Below, in pieces: positions 17,098 through 26,373 of a stretch of DNA of 64,000 bases. Location: NCBI RefSeq assembly GCF_035621135.1, contig NZ_CP141728.1, positions 1 through 64,000 on the forward strand, in the 5' to 3' direction. Source of the DNA: Sinanaerobacter sp. ZZT-01. GTDB taxonomy: Bacteria; Bacillota; Clostridia; Peptostreptococcales; Anaerovoracaceae. The position numbers and the translations under genes were made by a program. Below the pieces are notes generated by a model that did no database searches, was not told where the DNA came from, and saw only the letters and a list, made by a program, of their open reading frames with translations. Each line of letters starts with the position of its first letter. Position 1 is the stretch's first letter.

Positions 17098-17199
17098 ATT
17101 TATCCCCTTCCTATCCTTCTGTTAAAAAGTCATTTATATCATTTATTTTAAACGTACAATGAAAACAGACTCTTCTTATTTGATTCTCTCTATACTTTT

Positions 17200-17226
17200 A
17201 TATCGTCATATGATAAAATAAATTAA
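17200..17226 (-). promoter_or_regulatory. Candidate sigma-28 promoter of fliD
   Basis: On the minus strand: TTAA (17226-17223), a 15-base spacer and GACGATAT (17207-17200). The consensus is TAAA-N15-GCCGATAT; the -10 box matches seven of eight bases while the -35 is weak. fliD is a usual sigma-28 target. Confidence 0.45.
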
Positions 17227-17263
17227 TACAATTTGTCTAAATAATGAACTGGAGGGGAAATTT

Positions 17264-18025
17264 TTGTCTCATATTATTGCAATAACCAATCAAAAAGGCG
17301 GCGTCGGGAAAACGACTACAAGCAGTGCCTTAGTGAGCGGGCTTACTCAATTGAAAAAAAAAGTTTTGGGTGTTGATTTAGACCCCCAAGGTAACCTGGG
17401 TTTCAGTTTAGGTGTTGACATCGAAGGCGGTCCCGGAATCTATGAACTTTTTAAAGGAACCATCTCCATTCAAGATGCTATTACACATACACCTCATGGT
17501 GATATTATTCCATCTAATATACTACTAAGCTCTGCTGAATTAGAATTCAATAGAGCTGGGCGTGAATATATGCTTCGAGATCTATTAGCCCCAATACAAG
17601 ATCAATATGATTTTATTATTATTGATACTCCTCCGGCTTTAAATATTTTAACGGTCAATGCTTACGTTGCCTCAAATGCACTTATGATCCCTATGATTCC
17701 CGAAGTGTTAAGCCTTCTTGGCATTACACAACTTAAAGAAACCATCGATACCGTCAAAAAATTCTATAACCCAAACCTAGAAATTTTAGGTATCCTGCTG
17801 ACAAAATACAATAAACGCATGAATCTCACAAAAGAAGTTGAAGAATTAACATCTGAAATAGCAAAACAATTAGGTACCGTTATATTAAGTACTAAAATAC
17901 GCAATAGTGTTACAGTTGCAGAAGCTCCTGCTCACGGCGAAAGCATTATCACCTACGCACCATATTCAAATCCGGGCTTCGATTATGCACGACTTGCAAA
18001 ACAACTTTGTGAAGGGAGCCTATAA
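17264..18025 (+). CDS. ParA/Soj-family ATPase
   Basis: A 253-residue P-loop ATPase with the deviant Walker A motif KGGVGKTTTS near residue 11, Walker A' LGVDLDPQGN and Walker B FIIIDTPPAL. ParA-type proteins form ATP-dependent dimers that position cargo on the nucleoid or at poles. The start is TTG with GGAGGGG upstream. No ParB gene or parS site (TGTTTCACGTGAAACA) was seen. It directly abuts a ComFB-domain gene, so the two probably act together. A FlhG role is less likely because flhF is absent nearby and the sequence looks Soj-like. Confidence 0.88.
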   Translation: MSHIIAITNQKGGVGKTTTSSALVSGLTQLKKKVLGVDLDPQGNLGFSLGVDIEGGPGIYELFKGTISIQDAITHTPHGDIIPSNILLSSAELEFNRAGREYMLRDLLAPIQDQYDFIIIDTPPALNILTVNAYVASNALMIPMIPEVLSLLGITQLKETIDTVKKFYNPNLEILGILLTKYNKRMNLTKEVEELTSEIAKQLGTVILSTKIRNSVTVAEAPAHGESIITYAPYSNPGFDYARLAKQLCEGSL

Positions 18026-18820
18026 TTGATGTCTAAAAAAAGCAGTAAAACTTCACATGTATTAAATTTACTAACAAATCGCGTCGGAGTAATGGAACCA
18101 GCTGAGACACAGGCTCAAACACCTATGCAAGCCTCTGCCTCAGAACCCTCACAAACAGTATCGTATGATCCATCGCAAGAAGCTTTTCTCCAAACAGATC
18201 CTCAAATACCGTTAGAGGATCTAACTGATAAAGAAACGCATTCTCCGCTAAGACCAAAAGAAGTGACATTAGAAAGCGCTGATTTTCTATCTCAAATCAA
18301 ATCAGAAGCAGTTCAAGAAGAATCTCTGGATGAAAAAAATCCTTCTGATACATCCACCACGTTCTCTCTTCCTTTGGAAGACCCATTGTCTGATTTGATT
18401 TACCAGAAATTAGAAAATTATTATGAAGCAGAAATGCTTCCTTTTATTTCAAATACGCGCCTACAAAAAGAAGGTATTTCTATGTCTCAATATTTGGATA
18501 CTGAAAATCATGGGATTCCAAATCAGGATGTGCTCACTTCCTTTCGCACGGACGAATATGTTTTTATCAATATAATTGAAGAATTTGTAAAAAGTGAATA
18601 CGCATCCCTTATGAACAAGATGGAGGTATGCCACTGCAATAAATGTAAAAATGATGTCATTGCCTTAGCTTTAAATAACCTTCCTCCTAAATATGTTGTT
18701 ACGCGAAAAGGATATTTGTTATCAAAGCTTCTTGCTTATGAAAAACAATATAAGGCAGATGTTTTAACAGCGGTAACAAATGCTTGCATGCAAGTAAAAT
18801 CAATACCGCATCATGTCTAA
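18026..18820 (+). CDS. ComFB-domain protein with long disordered N-terminus
   Basis: A 264-residue protein. Residues 1 to about 125 are low-complexity and rich in Gln, Ser, Pro and acidic residues. The C-terminal ~110 residues match the ComFB family: FINIIEEFVKSEYASLMN, then EVCHCNKCKNDVIALALNNL and PKYVVTRKGYLLSKL. The CHCNKC cluster suggests a zinc site. ComFB proteins have been reported to bind cyclic dinucleotides. It starts at the base after the ParA stop codon. A cyclic-dinucleotide-responsive partner of the ParA ATPase is an inference. Confidence 0.75.
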   Translation: MMSKKSSKTSHVLNLLTNRVGVMEPAETQAQTPMQASASEPSQTVSYDPSQEAFLQTDPQIPLEDLTDKETHSPLRPKEVTLESADFLSQIKSEAVQEESLDEKNPSDTSTTFSLPLEDPLSDLIYQKLENYYEAEMLPFISNTRLQKEGISMSQYLDTENHGIPNQDVLTSFRTDEYVFINIIEEFVKSEYASLMNKMEVCHCNKCKNDVIALALNNLPPKYVVTRKGYLLSKLLAYEKQYKADVLTAVTNACMQVKSIPHHV

Positions 18821-18842
18821 TTTCGAAGCAATTTTTTTGTAT

Positions 18843-18877
18843 AAAAAAACCAAGTCAATCATATGGCTTGGTTTTTT
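18843..18877. terminator. Bidirectional terminator between comFB-domain gene and cheD
   Basis: AAAAAAACCAAG and CTTGGTTTTTT form an 11-base stem with A and T runs on both sides, so it can end transcription in both directions. It overlaps the first bases of the cheD stop codon. Confidence 0.9.
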
Positions 18878-19370
18878 AAAATATATTATCGGCTCGTCCG
18901 TATGAACGAATGGTTACTTGTCCTGTTTCTGTATCAAAAACCATTGTTCTTGCATAATTAGATTCCACATCTTCTTTAACCAGTCGAATCTTACATCGCT
19001 GCAATACTTTACGAACCGATTCAACATTTCTTTTTCCGATATTGCCCACGCTGGAATTCGCATCTCCTGGTATATCAAACATTTTCGCACCACCTGCTAT
19101 TTTCGCTGTCATGCGAGAAGTAACTCCGCCAAAGACCTCCATCTTACGAATCATCTCTGCTATACCGGTATCCGCATATTTAAAAATATTTCCTGCATCT
19201 TGCTTGGATACCCGTTCTGGTAACATGATATGAACCATACCGCCTAATCGGAGCACCGGATCATAAATACAAATTCCGACACACGACCCAAGTGCATATG
19301 TAATTAAGCCGCCCGGTGCTCTGGTAATTTTCATATCGGCAATTCCAACATTTATTTGCTTGCTATTCAA
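18876..19370 (-). CDS. cheD: Chemoreceptor glutamine deamidase CheD
   Basis: A 164-residue enzyme that deamidates glutamines on chemoreceptors and binds CheC. The catalytic cysteine lies in ALGSCVGICIYD and the catalytic histidine in GGMVHIMLP. Two TTG codons can start the frame. The second (19370) has AGGAG nine bases upstream, while the first (19379) touches the ribosome site, so the second was chosen. The start overlaps the end of cheC, which fits coupled synthesis of the CheC-CheD pair. Confidence 0.93.
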   Translation of the reverse strand: MNSKQINVGIADMKITRAPGGLITYALGSCVGICIYDPVLRLGGMVHIMLPERVSKQDAGNIFKYADTGIAEMIRKMEVFGGVTSRMTAKIAGGAKMFDIPGDANSSVGNIGKRNVESVRKVLQRCKIRLVKEDVESNYARTMVFDTETGQVTIRSYGRADNIF

Positions 19371-19992
19371 TATTGCCAACTCCTAATCTGTCTAACATAT
19401 AATTTAAGGATTTAAAATCGGGCATCATTAAAAGTTTACTGGAAACCTCTTGTCCGTCACAGGAAAAGCTGCCATCCAGCATCATGATTTTATCCGTTTC
19501 ATATCCAAGTTCCACCATTGGTACACTCAAAATTCCTCCCGCCATATTAATGCACATCGCCGGAACAGATAAGCTGACTTCAAGCTCAGCTAAAGATGAA
19601 AGTGCATTCATATAGGTGGAAATCATAATATTACCAATTTCAACCAGTGCAGATTGACTCAATTCATTAAGCTGATCATAACTGCTTATCGTCTCATGTA
19701 GTACACTATCCAAAGCGACATTAATAAAATCCATTTCCTGCAAATAGAGCATGATTCCATTCAAATCACCCGACATTTTCACCATAATACCAGCAACTAT
19801 ATTTTCAGGCCCACCTAAAATATTCAACGCCGTATTAAAGTCCAAAATAGACACCTTAGGTACGGAAATACGCACCTTTTTAGATATGACTCCGGACAAA
19901 GCCGTAGCTGCATTTCCCGAACCGATTGTTCCAATTTCTTTCAGTGCATCTAGTTGAATGGCATTTAATTGATCATAACTGCTAATTTTCAT
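19363..19992 (-). CDS. cheC: CheY-P phosphatase CheC
   Basis: A 209-residue protein with two CheC phosphatase motifs. The usual pattern is D/S-x3-E-x2-N. The second copy, SALVEIGN, is complete. The first copy, DALKEIGT, has Thr22 instead of Asn, so that site may be inactive. CheC dephosphorylates CheY-P and is stimulated by CheD. The stop codon is TAG. Confidence 0.93.
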   Translation of the reverse strand: MKISSYDQLNAIQLDALKEIGTIGSGNAATALSGVISKKVRISVPKVSILDFNTALNILGGPENIVAGIMVKMSGDLNGIMLYLQEMDFINVALDSVLHETISSYDQLNELSQSALVEIGNIMISTYMNALSSLAELEVSLSVPAMCINMAGGILSVPMVELGYETDKIMMLDGSFSCDGQEVSSKLLMMPDFKSLNYMLDRLGVGNIE

Positions 19993-20019
19993 TCAAAATT
20001 CCTCTTTTCAATATTCAAG

Positions 20020-21501
20020 CTATGCTTCCCCATTCGCTGTTGAAGCACCCGCAATAATCTCTCCTTTATCTACATAATACTTTTGATGCGTACCTATATG
20101 CTCAACTCGCATCATGATCCCACAAATCCTCATACGGACACCCGGATATATCTTTCCCGTACAAGTAACTGCAAATTCATGACTGTTATAGTATGCAGTG
20201 CTCTGATCGAGCTTCTCTTGTAAATGATATACCTCTCGCATCTTTTCTTCACGCATTCCCATCAGTTGCTTCATATATAAAGTTTTTTGTCTGGCCTCGA
20301 CCTTTTTCTTTCCGCTTACTACTTCTTGCAGCACACTGCCAAACTTATCTGCTTCTTTTTCTATTTTAGTGATTTTCTCTTTCAGTTCTTCCTGATCTAA
20401 AAAAACGTATGCAACATCTTCATTGCTTTTCCCTTCAATCTCTATTGCATACCATTCCGGTTCAATACTAATTTCCATAGGTATATTCAATTCGCTGCCA
20501 ATTTCTTTCGCAATGATAGAATCGCCTGCAACATAAGTGCCTCCAAGCATAGCGGCACGTTTTCCCTTCATAATGATTGAATTCCCTGCTTTGATCGTTG
20601 CATTTAAAGTACATTCACTGCAAAAGTTGCCGCCGCATATAACCGTCGCATTTTCTATAAAACGGCTTGTAACATCACCGCCTGCATGAATCGTGCCTTT
20701 TTTCATTCCATTCATACCACTTCGAATTAATACATTTTGGTCTGTTTTTATATCAGCACCTTCCACTCTGCCATTTATTATAATATCTTTTTTCGCTTCC
20801 ACCCGAAAACCATCTGTTACATTGCCAGAAATAATCACACTGCCATTAAAGGATATATTTCCTGTTTCCGGTCCCACATCTCCCTTTACGTGAAACACTT
20901 CTTCTATTGAAATGACATCGTTTATATACTCAATACGTCCATCCACCGCTGCAGAAAACGTCAGTTCATCATCCGAAAGCGAAATATTTTTTCCCGCTGT
21001 AAGTGTCGGCATTGCTCCTGCTTTTGAAGGAACTTCATTCCCAAAAATATCTTTCCCTGGTGTTCCGTCTGTCGGTAAAACAATTTCACACAATACATCC
21101 CCTGCTTTGACGTTCTGAATAAGAGATATATCTTTAAAATCAACTGAGCCATCATTTAATTCTTTTGGGAGATACTTTGGCTGCGTATCAAAGTGAAAAG
21201 TAAGCGACCCATCCTCGCCGTTTATAGGTTCCTTCCCTTTCGCAATCTTAAGTTCCTTATAATATTTTTTCTGAATGCAGTACTCTTGAATTTCATCTTC
21301 AAGAATACCAAAAACAATTTCTCGTTCCTTCAGCGCTTCCAATATGTAATCCTTATCCAGCTCATAGTCAGCATCCTGCACATTTGACACACGTAAAAAC
21401 GCCATCATCCGATCCGGACTTAGCTTTATATTTAAAGTCGGAAGCGGGATTACTTTTTCTTCGGTTAGCAATGCATCTAAATTTTCACCTATCTGGCTCA
21501 C
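20020..21501 (-). CDS. FapA / DUF342 family protein
   Basis: A 493-residue protein. It has an N-terminal mixed domain, a central right-handed beta-helix made of short repeats (for example GNISFNGSVIISGNV, IIINGRVEGADI, GTIHAGGDV) and a C-terminal coiled coil around residues 370-430. This is the FapA/DUF342 architecture, common inside clostridial motility operons. FapA is related to the polymer-forming cell-polarity proteins, but the function here is not known. The start is GTG with GAGG upstream. Confidence 0.85.
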   Translation of the reverse strand: MSQIGENLDALLTEEKVIPLPTLNIKLSPDRMMAFLRVSNVQDADYELDKDYILEALKEREIVFGILEDEIQEYCIQKKYYKELKIAKGKEPINGEDGSLTFHFDTQPKYLPKELNDGSVDFKDISLIQNVKAGDVLCEIVLPTDGTPGKDIFGNEVPSKAGAMPTLTAGKNISLSDDELTFSAAVDGRIEYINDVISIEEVFHVKGDVGPETGNISFNGSVIISGNVTDGFRVEAKKDIIINGRVEGADIKTDQNVLIRSGMNGMKKGTIHAGGDVTSRFIENATVICGGNFCSECTLNATIKAGNSIIMKGKRAAMLGGTYVAGDSIIAKEIGSELNIPMEISIEPEWYAIEIEGKSNEDVAYVFLDQEELKEKITKIEKEADKFGSVLQEVVSGKKKVEARQKTLYMKQLMGMREEKMREVYHLQEKLDQSTAYYNSHEFAVTCTGKIYPGVRMRICGIMMRVEHIGTHQKYYVDKGEIIAGASTANGEA

Positions 21502-21522
21502 AACAAACGCCTCACTTTCTTA

Positions 21523-22239
21523 CTACCTCATTGTATTAATTGTTTCCTCAATTTCATCTGAAGTCTTAATCATACGAAGAGATAATTGATAGGCTCGTTC
21601 CGTCTCAATCATTTTTGACATCTCATAAGGCAAATCGACATTAGATCCTTCCAAATATCCTCGTTTTAAAGTAATATCGGTTTGTAATATCGGCTGTCCG
21701 TTTTGTGCAACAGGCAAAAAACGATTTTCTCCTTGTAGTAAGATCCCACTTTTATTTGCAAAGTCGAATATTCCAATATCGAGATCTTCATCATTGGAAT
21801 TGATTGGAATCAATTCCATATTGCTGTCCAAAACAAAATTTCCGTTTTGTGCAGCTAGGTAAAAAGCATTTTCACCCATCTGTGCTTTATGAAAATTTCC
21901 GTTGCGCGTATAGCTTAATTGGTCATCGAGCATATTGTATGTTGCAAAATAGCCGTCTCCCTGAATTGCATAATCAAACGTTCCATCCGTAATGAGTAAG
22001 GGTCCACTTTCAAAATTAATATTCGTCCGTCCTGCGCATGCACCGCTTCCCACTGTTAAGTCACCATCGTTTGGTGATTGTGCCTTCATATTGCTATAAA
22101 GCAAATCTGAAAAAATCGCACTCTGTGCTTTATAACCATCTGTCTGAAGATTCGCCATATTATTAGCAATCGTATCTAAACGTGTTTGCTGTGCATTTGC
22201 ACCAACGGCTGCGGTATAAAAGGCAATATTCAAAATCAA
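21523..22239 (-). CDS. flgG: Flagellar rod/hook-basal body protein (FlgG/FhlP type)
   Basis: A 238-residue rod-type protein. The N-terminus shows the axial-protein pattern TRLDTIANNMANLQTDGYKA and the C-terminus the matching helix YEMSKMIETERAYQLSLRM. The middle carries DGYFATY with YTRNGNFHK. It pairs with the next upstream gene in the way FlhO and FlhP do in B. subtilis, where they form the distal rod. The assignment as FlgG rather than FlgF is by position and is tentative. Confidence 0.8.
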   Translation of the reverse strand: MILNIAFYTAAVGANAQQTRLDTIANNMANLQTDGYKAQSAIFSDLLYSNMKAQSPNDGDLTVGSGACAGRTNINFESGPLLITDGTFDYAIQGDGYFATYNMLDDQLSYTRNGNFHKAQMGENAFYLAAQNGNFVLDSNMELIPINSNDEDLDIGIFDFANKSGILLQGENRFLPVAQNGQPILQTDITLKRGYLEGSNVDLPYEMSKMIETERAYQLSLRMIKTSDEIEETINTMR

Positions 22240-22251
22240 ATCCTCCTATTT

Positions 22252-23004
22252 CTAAATTTTCCCAATATCATTCACTGCTTTTTGAATAATTTGGTCATAT
22301 ATTTTTAAAATTTGACTTTCACTTTGTAAAGCTCTCTGACTGCTCATCATATCCGTTATTTCATCCATAGAAACTACGTTTGAACGTTCTAACTCTTTCC
22401 ATCTCAAGTTTGCCTTCGCAGGCAAAACGTTCGCATTATTAGCGTTTAAGAAAACACCTTCTCCATTTTTTATCAGTTGATTATAATCTTGGAAATCTAC
22501 GAATTGAATGCGTCCGGCTACCGAACCATTTTCTAATGTAATCGCACCGGTTTGATCCACTGTAAACTCATCGGTCTTTAAGAGAATATCTCCATTTTCT
22601 CCACGAACCCTTCCAATCGGCTCTAAACACAGATAACCTTCTTCATCTAAAGTAAATGCACCGTTCCTCGTATACCTTGGTCCATCTTCCGTATCAATCT
22701 GAAAAAATCCAGTTCCTGCAATTGCAAAATGAAAAGGGTCTCCAGTCATATCAAAACTGCCTTGCTGAAAATCGGTTACAACTTCATCAGGTACCTGAAT
22801 GGTTGAAGTGACATGCAGTGCTTTCACATTGCTTTTATCGACATTCCCTGTTCTTGAAGTCAATTCTTCACGAAAAGTTGTGCTAATCAGTGTATCTTTT
22901 TTAAATCCCGGTGTTGACACATTTGTTATGTTATTGCTGACTGTGTCTAAACGGTGTTGCTGTGTCAGCATCCCTGAAGACAATGTATAAAATCCTTTAA
23001 ACAT
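22252..23004 (-). CDS. flgF: Flagellar rod/hook-basal body protein (FlgF/FlhO type)
   Basis: A 250-residue axial protein. The N-terminal motif is HRLDTVSNNITNVSTPGFKK, the core holds GTGFFQIDTEDGPRYTRNGAF, and the C-terminal helix contains DEITDMMSSQRALQSESQIL. These helices pack in the rod core. It lies 12 bases upstream of the second rod gene and follows the sigma-28 gene, as flhO does in Bacillus-like gene orders. FlgF versus FlgG cannot be settled from sequence alone. Confidence 0.8.
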   Translation of the reverse strand: MFKGFYTLSSGMLTQQHRLDTVSNNITNVSTPGFKKDTLISTTFREELTSRTGNVDKSNVKALHVTSTIQVPDEVVTDFQQGSFDMTGDPFHFAIAGTGFFQIDTEDGPRYTRNGAFTLDEEGYLCLEPIGRVRGENGDILLKTDEFTVDQTGAITLENGSVAGRIQFVDFQDYNQLIKNGEGVFLNANNANVLPAKANLRWKELERSNVVSMDEITDMMSSQRALQSESQILKIYDQIIQKAVNDIGKI

Positions 23005-23041
23005 AATCGCTCTCCCTCTGCTTGCGCATTTAATTAATAAG

Positions 23042-23806
23042 TCAGTAACCCTTTATAAAATGTCTCAGCTTTCGAATTGCATTTGCGTGAATCTGCGATA
23101 CACGCGGCTCACTCACACCAATTACTTTTGCAATCTCTTTCATACTTAATTCCTTTCGATAATAAAGAGAAAGCACCAGCTGTTCATTTTCTTTTAATTT
23201 CACAACTCCATCTTGCAGCAGCTTTTTTAATTCTTTTTTTTGCAGTTTCTCTCCAGGAGCATCCTCCGATCCACTCACAATTTGGGAAGAAATTGCTTCT
23301 CCATTTACTCCATCAACTAAGGCATCCAACGATAATATATTATACATTCCTGTTTCTCCAAGGATCTTCCTATATTTATCCAAATCCAATCCTAGATATG
23401 CTGCAATCTCTTGTTCATTGGCAGATCTTCCTAAGGAAAGGTAAAGTGCACTTTCTGCCTCGTCAATCTTTTTTGCCATTTTTCGAATACTTCGAGGAAC
23501 CCAATCTTGCTTTCGAGCCAAATCTACGATAGTCCCTCGTATGCGCAGCGATGCATAGCTTTCAAACTTTACGTTTTTTGATGGATCATATCTTTCTAAA
23601 GCACCCATTAATGCAATGATTCCTTCATTAATAATGTCATCAATTTCCGCAAAGCTAGCATAAACGCCTCGCATTTGCATAGCAACGATGCGAACCATAT
23701 TTCGATGCCTTAAAACCAGTTCTCGCTTTAATTCACTGTCCCTTGTATTTATAAACTCATTCAAAAGCTCTTCATTGCTTTTTTGTGTTAATCCCTCTGC
23801 TACCAT
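23042..23806 (-). CDS. fliA: Flagellar sigma factor, sigma-28 (FliA/SigD/WhiG family)
   Basis: A 254-residue sigma-70 family protein. Region 2 includes YASFAEIDDIINEGIIALMGALERYDPSKNVKF in its FliA/WhiG-specific form, followed by region 3 and a region 4 helix-turn-helix (MKEIAKVIGVSEPRVSQI). It directs late flagellar and chemotaxis genes and is held inactive by FlgM. Two likely targets lie in this window, at 41224-41250 and 17200-17226. It lies between flhA and the rod genes in a minus-strand operon. Confidence 0.93.
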   Translation of the reverse strand: MVAEGLTQKSNEELLNEFINTRDSELKRELVLRHRNMVRIVAMQMRGVYASFAEIDDIINEGIIALMGALERYDPSKNVKFESYASLRIRGTIVDLARKQDWVPRSIRKMAKKIDEAESALYLSLGRSANEQEIAAYLGLDLDKYRKILGETGMYNILSLDALVDGVNGEAISSQIVSGSEDAPGEKLQKKELKKLLQDGVVKLKENEQLVLSLYYRKELSMKEIAKVIGVSEPRVSQIHANAIRKLRHFIKGY

Positions 23807-23841
23807 ATCCAATCACCCAGTTATTCCCCATGTTTTTTCAA

Positions 23842-25899
23842 CTAAAGTTCAATATTTCCTAATGCTTGTATTTGAACATCGTTTGCAATCTCACTAAATG
23901 AGAGGACTTCAATATTTGGATAAAACTGCTCCACCATCCGATAAAAATACAATCGAATCACATGACTTGTCAGAATAACAGGTGTTTGCGAAAAAGAAGA
24001 AAATTTCTTCAACAGTTCAGAAAGCTGTCCAACAATCCGCTGTATTACGTCTGGATTCAATGCTAAATAAACACCTTGTTCGCTTCTGGTTAAACTGGAT
24101 AACACAACTTTTTCTACTTCAGAATCTAATGTGATTACTTTTAATTGACCGCTTTCACAGAATTTTCTGGTTATAGTTCTCTTCAATGCGATACGAACAT
24201 TTTCGGTAATCATATCCATATCCTTTGTACTCATTCCAGCATCTACAATCGTTTCTAAAATCGTAACCATATCACGAATTGGAACTCCCTCTTTCAATAG
24301 ATTATACAGTATTTTCTGAAAATTTGCATAAGATATGATGTTAGGAATAGTCTCCTCCACCAGCTCCGGTGAAAGTTTTTTTACATTTTCTAGTAATTGT
24401 ATTACCTCACTTCGAGTCAATAATTCATGAATATGCCGTCTGATCGTTTCCGTCAAGTGAGTAAGCATAACAGATAAAGGATCGATTACCGTATATCCGT
24501 ATATCTCCGCTAATTCTTTTTTATCTGGTGTAATCCATTTGCTCGGAATACCATACGCAGGTTCTATCGTTTCAATTCCATCAATTTGTCCAGTCGGATT
24601 TGCCGGTTCCAATGCAAGATAATAATCAACCAGCAATTCACCCTTTGCGATTTCTTCACCTTTCATCTTTACCACATACTGATTTGCATTCAGCATGGCA
24701 TTATCTCTTAGTCTGACTGACGGTACAACAAAACCCATTTCCTGTGCAAACTGTCGCCGGAATATTACAATCCGATTAATCAGATTGCCGCCACTGCTTT
24801 CATCTACAAGCGGAATCAAGCTATAACCAAATTCCATTTCAATTGGTTCTACTGTTAATAAAGAATAGATATTGTTTATATCTTTAAAGTATGAATTTTC
24901 ATCAAATTCTTCTGGTATGTACTCTTCTTGTTCCTCCACTAGCTGCATATGTTCTTGAATCGTTTTCTTTCCTTTTAATTTTATTCCTAAGAAAATTAAA
25001 GTTGCAGACAATATAAGCGGCTGAACCGGTGGTGCTCCCGGAATAAAAACAATTGCGCCCATAATTCCACCAGCAATGATTAATACAGTAGGTTGTGAGA
25101 GAAACTGCTTCTTTACATCTAAATTTAAACTCCCCTCAGACACGGCTCTTGTTACAATCATGCCAGTTGCAGTAGAAATCAATAATGCCGGCACCTGAGA
25201 AACCAGTCCATCACCAATCGTTGCGATCGAATAAATTCCAATTGCTTCACGAAAAGGTATTCCCATCTGAATTACGCCAATTAAAAGGCCTCCGATAAAG
25301 TTAATCATTGTAACAACGATTGACATGATTGCATCGCCTTTTACAATTTTTGTAGCACCATCCATCGCTCCATAAAAGTCTGCTTCTTTTTGAATCTTGT
25401 ATCTTCGTTCTCTTGCCTGTTCTTCTGTAATCAGTCCAGAGCTTAAGTCTGCATCAATCGCCATCTGCTTACCTGGCATTGCATCCAATGTAAACCTTGC
25501 TGCAACTTCAGCAACTCTTTCCGCACCTTTTGTAATAACGATAAATTGAACCAAAACGATGATTAAGAAGATAATAACACCAACAACGATGTTTCCCTGT
25601 AATACAAAGGATCCGAATGTAGCAATGACCGCTCCTGCTTCACCTTTATTGGTTAAAATCAAACGTGTAGAAGATATATTCAATGATATACGAAATAATG
25701 TAGTAATCAACAACAAGGATGGAAAAATTGAAAATTCCAAAGCCTCCATGATGTACATCGTGATTAATAAAATAACCAGTGCGATGGTAATGTTGATAAT
25801 AAACATCATATCTAGCAGAAATGGAGGCAAGGGAAGTATCAACAATAAAATGACAAGCACAACAAATACGGCTATAATGTTGTCGGTTATTCTTTTCAA
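23842..25899 (-). CDS. flhA: Flagellar export gate protein FlhA
   Basis: A 685-residue protein with about eight N-terminal membrane segments and a large C-terminal cytosolic domain that docks chaperone-substrate complexes. The family FHIPEP region is visible as KGAERVAEVAARFTLDAMPGKQMAIDADL. The start is TTG. Unusually, flhA here is 20 kb from the other export genes and from flhB, although close to cheY and fliA. Confidence 0.96.
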   Translation of the reverse strand: MKRITDNIIAVFVVLVILLLILPLPPFLLDMMFIINITIALVILLITMYIMEALEFSIFPSLLLITTLFRISLNISSTRLILTNKGEAGAVIATFGSFVLQGNIVVGVIIFLIIVLVQFIVITKGAERVAEVAARFTLDAMPGKQMAIDADLSSGLITEEQARERRYKIQKEADFYGAMDGATKIVKGDAIMSIVVTMINFIGGLLIGVIQMGIPFREAIGIYSIATIGDGLVSQVPALLISTATGMIVTRAVSEGSLNLDVKKQFLSQPTVLIIAGGIMGAIVFIPGAPPVQPLILSATLIFLGIKLKGKKTIQEHMQLVEEQEEYIPEEFDENSYFKDINNIYSLLTVEPIEMEFGYSLIPLVDESSGGNLINRIVIFRRQFAQEMGFVVPSVRLRDNAMLNANQYVVKMKGEEIAKGELLVDYYLALEPANPTGQIDGIETIEPAYGIPSKWITPDKKELAEIYGYTVIDPLSVMLTHLTETIRRHIHELLTRSEVIQLLENVKKLSPELVEETIPNIISYANFQKILYNLLKEGVPIRDMVTILETIVDAGMSTKDMDMITENVRIALKRTITRKFCESGQLKVITLDSEVEKVVLSSLTRSEQGVYLALNPDVIQRIVGQLSELLKKFSSFSQTPVILTSHVIRLYFYRMVEQFYPNIEVLSFSEIANDVQIQALGNIEL

Positions 25900-25944
25900 T
25901 ATACTTCACCATCTTCCTCAGCAAAATTTAACTCAAGTTTCATT

Positions 25945-26307
25945 CTACTGGATATTCAATGATGTTAAAGTCTTTAGTATACGCTCCGGTTTAAATGGTT
26001 TTACTATAAAATCTTTTGCCCCTGTTTTAATTGCTTCGATTACCATAGCTTCTTGCCCCATCGCAGAACACATTACAACAACTGCATTTGGGTCTGCTGC
26101 TTTAATTGCTTTCAACGCCTCAAGACCATCAACATTCGGCATAGTGATATCCATAAATACCAAATCCGGATGGACTTCGTTATACTTTTCGATAGCTTGC
26201 GCTCCATCAGCAGCTTCATGGATATCCTCAATTCCATTTTTCTTCAGAACGTCTTTTATCATCATGCGCATAAAAGCCGCATCATCCACTAGTAAAATCT
26301 TTGCCAT
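25945..26307 (-). CDS. cheY: Chemotaxis response regulator CheY
   Basis: A 120-residue single receiver domain. The acidic pair is Asp8-Asp9, the phosphorylation site is Asp53 in FMDITMPNVDG, and the switch residues are Ser81 and Lys103 (IVKPF). CheY-P binds FliM or FliY in the motor. GGAG lies seven bases before the ATG at 26307. It is followed by flhA and lies after flgB in the same transcript. Confidence 0.95.
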   Translation of the reverse strand: MAKILLVDDAAFMRMMIKDVLKKNGIEDIHEAADGAQAIEKYNEVHPDLVFMDITMPNVDGLEALKAIKAADPNAVVVMCSAMGQEAMVIEAIKTGAKDFIVKPFKPERILKTLTSLNIQ

Positions 26308-26373
26308 AATCAATCTCCTCTATTTTTATTCGTTATATATCTTTATTATTAACGTAATTAAATTTACAGCCCA

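Noticed and set aside
17098-17263. parS-like site near the ParA gene
   Set aside because: No TGTTTCACGTGAAACA-like palindrome is present.
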